From NCBI GenBank assembly GCA_965206315.1, contig OZ242210.1, positions 868,001 through 932,000 on the forward strand: a stretch of DNA of 64,000 bases, written 5' to 3'. Made by a program: the position numbers and the translations under genes. Of this stretch, positions 59,231-64,000 are shown piece by piece. The first letter of the stretch is position 1. Each line of letters starts with the position of its first letter. This DNA is from Bin16 sp965206315 (GTDB lineage Bacteria; Chloroflexota; Dehalococcoidia; Lucifugimonadales; Australimonadaceae). The notes under the pieces are model-generated. The model worked only from the letters and a program-made list of their open reading frames with translations. It made no database searches and had not been told where the DNA came from.

Positions 59231-60091
59231 TCAGCCTGCGTCCGGCGCTGCGCGCTCACGCACGTCTTTCATGGTGGTGACGTTCGGCTCGTCCGGCCCC
59301 TTGCCCTCGTAGCCCGGCACCTCCAGGTAGAACGGCACGTTGGCGAACGCGGAGTGGCCGAGTATCGACTCGAACGCGCCGATGCCCATCTGCCCCTCCC
59401 CGATGTTCTCGTGCCGGTCGACCGCGCCGCCCAGCGGAGGCTTGGAGTCGTTGCAGTGGACGGCGACGAGGTGCCCTATACCGATGTCGCGGTCGAACTC
59501 GTCCATCACAGCGTCGACGCCGTCCGGGGTGCGGAGGTCGTAGCCTGCGGCGAATGAGTGCTGCGTGTCGAGGCAGACCTGCACGCGCGGATCATCCAAC
59601 TCGCGAACGAACGCGCCGATCTCGGCGAACTTGGAGCCGATGTGGTTGCCCATGCCGGCGCTGTTCTCGAGGATGAGCTGGACATCCGGCGGCGACTGCG
59701 CCAGCACCTCGCGGATGCCCTCGATGACCTGCCCGAACACGCCGTCGAAGCCGCGCCCCTTGTGGCTGTTCAGGTGGAAGATGACGCCCTGCACGCCCAT
59801 GTCGCCGGCAACGTTCATGTACTTGACGAGCGACGCCTTGCCGCGCTGCACGAGCGCGGGATCGTCCGCGGCGAGGCTGACGAGGTAGATGCCGTGGAAG
59901 ACGTTGGGCCCCACGCCGTTCTCGAAGGCCTTGCGCTTGAACTCGGCGACGACCTTCTCGTCGGGGACCTTGAAGCCCCACCCCTGCGGGGCGGAGGGAA
60001 AGAGCTGGATGCACTCCGCGCCGATGTCCAACGCCCTGTCTATGGCTTTGTCGAGCGAACCCGATCCTGAAACGTGAGCCCCGATGCGCAA
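59231..60091 (-). CDS. nfo: endonuclease IV (apurinic/apyrimidinic endonuclease)
   Basis: Cleaves DNA 5' to abasic sites. 286 residues. Motifs: MRIGAHVSGSGSLDKAI, CIQLFPSAPQGW, VFHGIYLVSLAADD, LENSAGMGNHIGSKF, VCLDTQHSFAAGYDL, LVAVHCNDSKPPLGGAVDRH (metal ligands His, Glu and Asp in place). TTG start with AGGAGGG upstream. It works with the OGG-type glycosylase at 43540 in base excision repair. Confidence 0.94.
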   Translation of the reverse strand: MRIGAHVSGSGSLDKAIDRALDIGAECIQLFPSAPQGWGFKVPDEKVVAEFKRKAFENGVGPNVFHGIYLVSLAADDPALVQRGKASLVKYMNVAGDMGVQGVIFHLNSHKGRGFDGVFGQVIEGIREVLAQSPPDVQLILENSAGMGNHIGSKFAEIGAFVRELDDPRVQVCLDTQHSFAAGYDLRTPDGVDAVMDEFDRDIGIGHLVAVHCNDSKPPLGGAVDRHENIGEGQMGIGAFESILGHSAFANVPFYLEVPGYEGKGPDEPNVTTMKDVRERAAPDAG

Positions 60092-60156
60092 CGCACCCTC
60101 CTGCGTTAGGGATAGCCCATTATCCCGAACCGCAGCGCGGCGCGCCAGCGGGGAGA

Positions 60157-60162
60157 TATCCT
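60157..60162 (+). promoter_or_regulatory. -10 of a probable leaderless gene
   Basis: TATCCT, exactly six bases before ATG 60169. Confidence 0.5.
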
Positions 60163-60168
60163 GACGGC

Positions 60169-60561
60169 ATGACGAGCCCGTCCATCAGCGTTCTGCAAAC
60201 GAGCCGCGCGTCTGGCGAGCCAGGTGCGTGGCAGGTCGCGTTCGAGGTACGGAACACGGGCAGTGAGCCGGTCGAGTTACTGGAGGCGTGGCTGCCGCAC
60301 GGGCGCTTCCGGGCGGAGGCGGTACCGCTGAGCGCGCAACCGCCGCTGGCATCGGGCGCGAGCACACGGCTCGAGTTCACCGTCGGGTTCGACGAGCCGC
60401 CGGGCGAGTACGTCGAGAACGCGTTCGTGATCCTTCGCGTGCGGTGGGAGAACGAGGAGTGGCGCGTGCTCACGCGGCTCGCGGTGACAGCAGACGCCGA
60501 CGGGAGCCCCATCGCGTCGACGGAGCTGATCACAACGCAGCCTGTGGGCTTCTCACGGTAG
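60169..60561 (+). CDS. small beta-sandwich protein of unknown function
   Basis: 130 residues, no signal peptide. Alternating beta pattern: WQVAFEVRNTGSEPVELLEAW, TRLEFTVGFDEPPGEYVENAF, WRVLTRLAVTADADG, like an immunoglobulin-type sandwich. I do not recognise the family. ATG six bases after a TATCCT hexamer. Confidence 0.65.
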   Translation: MTSPSISVLQTSRASGEPGAWQVAFEVRNTGSEPVELLEAWLPHGRFRAEAVPLSAQPPLASGASTRLEFTVGFDEPPGEYVENAFVILRVRWENEEWRVLTRLAVTADADGSPIASTELITTQPVGFSR

Positions 60562-60591
60562 CGGCACGCCACGCAGACTTGCGAAGGCGGC

Positions 60592-60597
60592 TACAAT
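60592..60597 (+). promoter_or_regulatory. -10 of a probable leaderless gene
   Basis: TACAAT, exactly six bases before ATG 60604; nearly identical to the element at 54389. Confidence 0.5.
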
Positions 60598-60603
60598 AGC
60601 GCC

Positions 60604-60819
60604 ATGCGCGAAGAAGACCGCTACCTCATGGAGCGGATGCGCGGCTGATACCGGAACTGAAGGGGAGACTTCGAGGAGACCACGGGTATGGTCTCGAGCG
60701 TGTTCCGGGTGCCGGTCGAGGAGCTCGCGGAGCGCCTCGAAAGCATCGCTAACGAGTACGCCGGCGACACCGAGTACGCCGAGCTTCGGTCGGCGCTGCC
60801 CGACGAGTTCCCGTTCTAG
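60604..60819 (+). pseudogene. small gene interrupted by two in-frame TGA codons
   Basis: Frame: MREEDRYLMERMRG, TGA (60646-60648), three residues, TGA (60658-60660), then about 52 more codons ending at TAG 60817-60819 with a clear protein-like pattern (VFRVPVEELAERLESIANEY). If both TGA were TGG, a 71-residue acidic protein would result. An internal ATG at 60688 could still give 43 residues. TGA is an ordinary stop for many genes here, so recoding is unlikely; recent decay is the simplest view. Confidence 0.45.
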
Positions 60820-61052
60820 GGGCCTGCTGCTTCACCAGGGCCCTCGGCCTGCCCTTCTTCACCACTCCTGCTCTTCAGCCGCGGCCAGAGCAGGATCCCG
60901 GCGAGGATGGCCAGCATCACCACGATGGCGATCACCGCGCCCCATATCGCGCCGAAATACGCGGTCCCGACGCGCTCCACGAAGAAGCCAAGGGCCACCA
61001 TCGTTGCGGCCCGCCCGACGAAGCTTGCGGCATCGAGCTGTTTGTCCTTCAT
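60816..61052 (-). CDS. small membrane protein of unknown function
   Basis: 78 residues: a first weakly hydrophobic segment (AATMVALGFFVERVG), a strong helix GAIWGAVIAIVVMLAILAGI, then a charged tail rich in Gly/Glu. ATG start with GGTGA close upstream. Its end overlaps the TAG of the interrupted gene on the other strand. No family recognised. Confidence 0.6.
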   Translation of the reverse strand: MKDKQLDAASFVGRAATMVALGFFVERVGTAYFGAIWGAVIAIVVMLAILAGILLWPRLKSRSGEEGQAEGPGEAAGP

Positions 61053-61070
61053 GAAGTCACCCGGGATGCT

Positions 61071-61829
61071 CTATGGCAGGGGGACGCGCATCGGCGGGTT
61101 CCGGTGGATGAGCGGGTGGCCGCCGTCCCAGTGGTCGCGGAGGCCGGTCATCGCCTGCACGTGGCCGTCGTACTCGAGGTTCCACGCCGTCAACCCGAGC
61201 CGCACCGCGCGCCGTATCTTCGCCTGCATCTCGTCGGTGGTCGCGTAGCGCCTGATCACGTCGATCTGGCTCTGACCGTGCTCCACGTCCTGCTCGGCGT
61301 GGATGCGGTACGTCTCCGCCGCCCACTCGGAGAAGCCGTAGTGGCCGACGAGCGCCGGATAGGCGGACGCCGCCGCGCCGTCCGGTCCGCCGTGCTGGCT
61401 CTCCACGAACGCCAGCATCGCGACGCCTTCGAGCGCCGAGCGCCGCTGGCAGTGGCCGAGGATCATCTCGATGGCGGCGAGGGTTCCCGGCGTCGGGTCC
61501 GCGTTGTCGGCGTCCTCACGCGACACGCCGCCCTCCTCCAGGAACTGGAACATGATGTCGACGTGGTTGCGCTCCCCAGATATCTCCTCCATGTAGTTCT
61601 GCATCACCGCCTCGCTGAGGCCGGGGAGACGCTCCTCGGCCGCGTGCGCCGCCATGTAGCCGAAGTAGACCGGGTTCTCGCGCACGCGCAGGTAGTGCTG
61701 CACCTCGCCCGCGATGATCTGCTCGCGCGTCCACCAGTGCTCCGCGATGCCGCGGAACCACGGGTGCTCCCGCATGGGGAAGCTGTTCGCGTACGTCCAG
61801 AGCTCCTCGATGAAATCGTCGACGTGCAT
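61071..61829 (-). CDS. haem-oxygenase-like / PqqC-TenA-fold oxidase family protein
   Basis: 252 residues, all-helical. Carboxylate/His clusters at the positions expected for haem-oxygenase-like metal oxidases: REQIIAGEVQHYLRVREN, YMEEISGERNHVDIMFQF, HAEQDVEHGQSQIDVI. Family members include PqqC, CADD-like para-aminobenzoate synthases and UndA-type diiron oxidases; the reaction here cannot be named. ATG 61829 with AGGAGGG upstream and a TACGAT -10-like site at about 61851. Divergent from the MDR dehydrogenase, with a 59-base gap. Confidence 0.8.
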   Translation of the reverse strand: MHVDDFIEELWTYANSFPMREHPWFRGIAEHWWTREQIIAGEVQHYLRVRENPVYFGYMAAHAAEERLPGLSEAVMQNYMEEISGERNHVDIMFQFLEEGGVSREDADNADPTPGTLAAIEMILGHCQRRSALEGVAMLAFVESQHGGPDGAAASAYPALVGHYGFSEWAAETYRIHAEQDVEHGQSQIDVIRRYATTDEMQAKIRRAVRLGLTAWNLEYDGHVQAMTGLRDHWDGGHPLIHRNPPMRVPLP

Positions 61830-61876
61830 GGCGCCCTCCTCTCCGCGGACATCGTACACCCGCCGCCAAGTCCGGT

Positions 61877-61882
61877 TAGAGT
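61877..61882 (+). promoter_or_regulatory. -10 of a probable leaderless gene
   Basis: TAGAGT, exactly six bases before ATG 61889. Confidence 0.45.
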
Positions 61883-61888
61883 ATCCGC

Positions 61889-62854
61889 ATGAGAGCCGTC
61901 GTCCTCGACACCGCAGGGACGGAGCCGCGCCTGCGCGACGCGACCCTGCCCGACCCGGAGCCCGTGCCGGGCGAGGCGCTGCTGCGCGTGACGGGGTGCG
62001 GCTTCTCACACCACGACGCGCTCATCATGGAGGGCACGCTGCGGCGCGGGGTGACGCTGCCGCGCGTCCTCGGGCATGAGGTTACGGGCGTCGTGTGCGG
62101 CGTCGGCGAGGGCGTCCCGGAGAGTCTCGCCGGCACCGAGGTCGTCGTGATGCCGGGCGACGTCGGACACCGGCGCGACGGGGGTTTCGCGGAGATGCTG
62201 ACCGCGCCTGTGGAATCGCTCGTTCCGCTGCCGCAAGGCACGGCCGCGACGGGCGGCGCGCTGCTCGCCTCGCCCATCGGGGTCGCGCTCAAGGCGCTGG
62301 AGGCGTGCGGGGCCGCGGAGGGCGAGACGCTCGTGATCACCGGCGCCAGCGGAGGCGTCGGGGCGCACGCCGCGCAGGCGGCGTACGCGCTCGGCGCGAG
62401 CGTCATCGGCATCACCGGTTCGCCGGAGAAGGCGCAGCGGCTGGAGGGCGAGCCATGGCTCGACGCCGTCCTGCTCGACGACGAGCCGTGGGAGGAGGTC
62501 GTCGCGGCGCTGACCGGCGACATGGGCGCGGACGCCGCGCTCGACACGACGGGGGCGTCGCTCGGGCGGCTCGTCGCGGCGATGCGGCAAGGGGGGCGTA
62601 TCGCGCTCGTGGGACAGACGTCGCCGGACGCCGCGCCGTTCGCTCCCGCCGAGGCGATCTTCCGGGAGCTGACGCTGGTGGGAAGTCTGGGCGTCGAGCG
62701 GCGGCACGTGGAGCGCGCGGTGTCGCTGATGGCGGATGGGCAGGTCACAGCGCTGGTGCACGAGGAGCTGCCACTGTCGGTGGAGTCGGTGATGCGCGCC
62801 TACCGCGCGGTCAAGCGGCGCGAGGTCGTGGGGCGGGTGGTGCTACGGCCGTAG
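61889..62854 (+). CDS. MDR-family zinc-type alcohol dehydrogenase / quinone oxidoreductase
   Basis: 321 residues. N-terminal GroES-like domain with GCGFSHHDALIMEG and LGHEVTGVVCGVG (catalytic-zinc-type Cys and GHE), but no structural-zinc cysteine cluster. Rossmann domain VITGASGGVGAHAAQAAYALG, the AxxGGVG form of the quinone-oxidoreductase branch, likely NADPH-dependent. No ribosome site: the ATG is six bases after TAGAGT, suggesting a leaderless message. The substrate is unknown. Confidence 0.88.
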   Translation: MRAVVLDTAGTEPRLRDATLPDPEPVPGEALLRVTGCGFSHHDALIMEGTLRRGVTLPRVLGHEVTGVVCGVGEGVPESLAGTEVVVMPGDVGHRRDGGFAEMLTAPVESLVPLPQGTAATGGALLASPIGVALKALEACGAAEGETLVITGASGGVGAHAAQAAYALGASVIGITGSPEKAQRLEGEPWLDAVLLDDEPWEEVVAALTGDMGADAALDTTGASLGRLVAAMRQGGRIALVGQTSPDAAPFAPAEAIFRELTLVGSLGVERRHVERAVSLMADGQVTALVHEELPLSVESVMRAYRAVKRREVVGRVVLRP

Positions 62855-62857
62855 GGC

Positions 62858-63805
62858 TTATGCGGTGGCGCGCTTGAAGCGGACGCGGCGCCAGAAGCGG
62901 CCTATCTCGCCCTCGTCCCAGGAGACGAGGAGGAGGCTCGCGATGAAGATGGAGCTGTACGTCCCCACCGTGACGCCCGCGAGCAGCACGTAGAGCAGCG
63001 GGCGGATGGAAGGCCCGGCGAAGAGGAGCAGGGCGACGACGACCACGATGAGCGTGATGGACGTGTTCAGCGAGCGGGCTATCGTCTCGCGGACGCTCAG
63101 GTTCACGAGCTCGCGCGTGCTCACTCCGGCGTAACGCGCCACGTTCTCCCGCAGGCGATCGAAGACGACGATGGTGTCGTTGACGCTGTAGCCGATAGTG
63201 GTGAGCACCCCGGTGATGAACATGGCGTTCACTTCGAGGTTGATCGTCTCGCCCAGCACCGAGAAGACGCCCAGGACGATGAAGACGTCGTGCACGAGCG
63301 CGACGACGGCTGCGACGCCGTAGCGGAACGGCGACGGCACGCGGCGGAACGCCCACGTCACGTAGACCAGGATGACGAGCGAGGCGACGATGACGGCGAT
63401 GGTGGCGTTGCGCACGTTCTCCGAACCGATGATGCCGGAGACCGAGTCGAAGGAGCCGATCTCCACCGGGCCGACCTCCGCAAGCGCATCCCGCACGCGG
63501 GACTCGTCGCCGCGGCGCACGACGGTCCCGGCGGCGTCACGCTCGTCCAGTTCCAGGATGCCGAGGCGGATGAAGAAGGTGTTGCCGCCGGAGCCCTGCA
63601 CGATGGCGTCCGACTGGCCCACGCGGGTAAGCGCCTCCACGACCCTCGAGGAGGCCACGTCCGTCTCGTAGGTGGCGGTGATAGCCGCTCCACCGGTGAA
63701 GTCGATGCCCGGCTTCAACTGGAACGAGATGAGCGACGCCGCGGAGAGGAGCACCAGCAGCGCCGAGATGCCGAAGAACCACTTGCGGAAGCTGGCGACG
63801 CGCAT
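62858..63805 (-). CDS. secF: protein translocase subunit SecF
   Basis: 315 residues. One N-terminal helix, the motif FQLKPGIDFTGG, a periplasmic domain (about 40-125), then five helices with VALVHDVFIVLG, TIGYSVNDTIVVFDRLREN and the export domain end VGTYSSIFIASLLL. SecDF uses the proton gradient to complete Sec export. The ATG overlaps the secD stop (TGATG). Confidence 0.95.
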   Translation of the reverse strand: MRVASFRKWFFGISALLVLLSAASLISFQLKPGIDFTGGAAITATYETDVASSRVVEALTRVGQSDAIVQGSGGNTFFIRLGILELDERDAAGTVVRRGDESRVRDALAEVGPVEIGSFDSVSGIIGSENVRNATIAVIVASLVILVYVTWAFRRVPSPFRYGVAAVVALVHDVFIVLGVFSVLGETINLEVNAMFITGVLTTIGYSVNDTIVVFDRLRENVARYAGVSTRELVNLSVRETIARSLNTSITLIVVVVALLLFAGPSIRPLLYVLLAGVTVGTYSSIFIASLLLVSWDEGEIGRFWRRVRFKRATA

Positions 63806-64000
63806 CAGCCGCCTCCTCCCGCCGGCGCGGCGCGATCGCGCCTGCCCGCATCGGGAGTGAAGAGCCGCGCGGAGCGCCGCAGCCACGTCGCGGCGACGAT
63901 GCCCAGCAGGTTCCGGCTGATGAAGATGGCGGTGAACATGCTCGTGAGCACGCCGATGAGCAGCGATACCGCGAAGCCGGTCACCGCCGAGTTCGCCGTT
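63805..64000 (-). CDS. secD: protein translocase subunit SecD, C-terminal end only
   Basis: The last 64 codons of secD; the gene starts beyond the right edge. VTGFAVSLLIGVLTSMFTAI then FISRNLLGIV is the final SecD helix pair, followed by a basic tail ending AAPAGGG. The stop at 63805-63807 overlaps the secF start. Confidence 0.92.
   Translation of the reverse strand, partial: TANSAVTGFAVSLLIGVLTSMFTAIFISRNLLGIVAATWLRRSARLFTPDAGRRDRAAPAGGGG

Noticed and set aside
60604..60819. TGA recoding (selenocysteine or Trp) in the small gene
   Set aside because: TGA serves as a normal stop in many genes here (for example the overlapping TGATG and ATGA junctions) and no SECIS-like element is evident.

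Overview
The window is a gene-dense, high-G+C bacterial chromosome segment. About 60 protein genes lie on both strands with short gaps; I see no rRNA, tRNA, CRISPR array, transposase or phage gene. The gene mix (HrcA with a CIRCE operator, TRAP and peptide ABC binding lipoproteins, CaiB-type CoA transferase, bicupin, XdhC, many EamA and MFS transporters, HerA-type ATPase) and the abundance of small palindromic repeats best fit a Chloroflexota bacterium of the Dehalococcoidia/SAR202 kind. That placement is inference from gene content and style, not from a marker-gene tree.

Layout. 1-5.8 kb: a truncated TRAP binding lipoprotein, an MFS exporter, then hrcA-dnaJ and prmA. 5.8-11.4 kb: a complete peptide ABC importer on the minus strand (binding protein, two permeases, one fused double ATPase). 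12-16.7 kb: a dihydroxyphthalate-decarboxylase-like protein, then a small island (NCS2 permease with a C-terminal regulatory-like domain, two tandem DUF1330 proteins) sitting between a duplicated gpsA 3' fragment and gpsA itself. 16.9-21.5 kb: bicupin, thrS with a threonine-rich leader peptide and attenuator, xdhC. 21.5-27.6 kb: a MacB-like ABC exporter, an MFS protein and an A+T-richer membrane protein. 27.7-35.8 kb: CoA transferase followed by three tandem EamA transporters, a MocA/MobA-like nucleotidyltransferase, a small membrane protein, an FAH/hydratase-family enzyme, rsgA and a GrpB-family gene. 36-43.4 kb: a CBS-domain cation/proton antiporter, an orphan ABC ATPase, small membrane proteins, then ilvD coupled to a branched-chain amino-acid binding lipoprotein. 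43.5-48.6 kb: an OGG-type glycosylase, a damaged VapC with its DUF104 antitoxin, an MBL-fold hydrolase, a DUF2442/DUF4160 pair, DUF1232 and holA. 48.7-54.4 kb: tatA, MFS, tatC, tatB-like, a TrmA-Maf fusion and a long thiE. 54.4-64 kb: a HAS-barrel protein with a HerA ATPase, an LPG-synthase-like membrane protein, leucine-type dehydrogenase, a zincin, endonuclease IV, a haem-oxygenase-like oxidase, an MDR dehydrogenase, secF and the end of secD.

Regulation visible in the DNA. hrcA has a good -35/-10 promoter and a CIRCE operator covering its start codon. thrS has a classical ribosome-mediated attenuator. The leucine-type dehydrogenase has a palindrome over its -10. Several genes start exactly six bases after a -10 hexamer (probable leaderless mRNAs), and TGCTACAAT-like extended -10 elements recur. 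At least four families of short palindromic repeats lie at gene ends. One copy supplies the stop codon of prmA and another sits in frame inside an EamA transporter linker.
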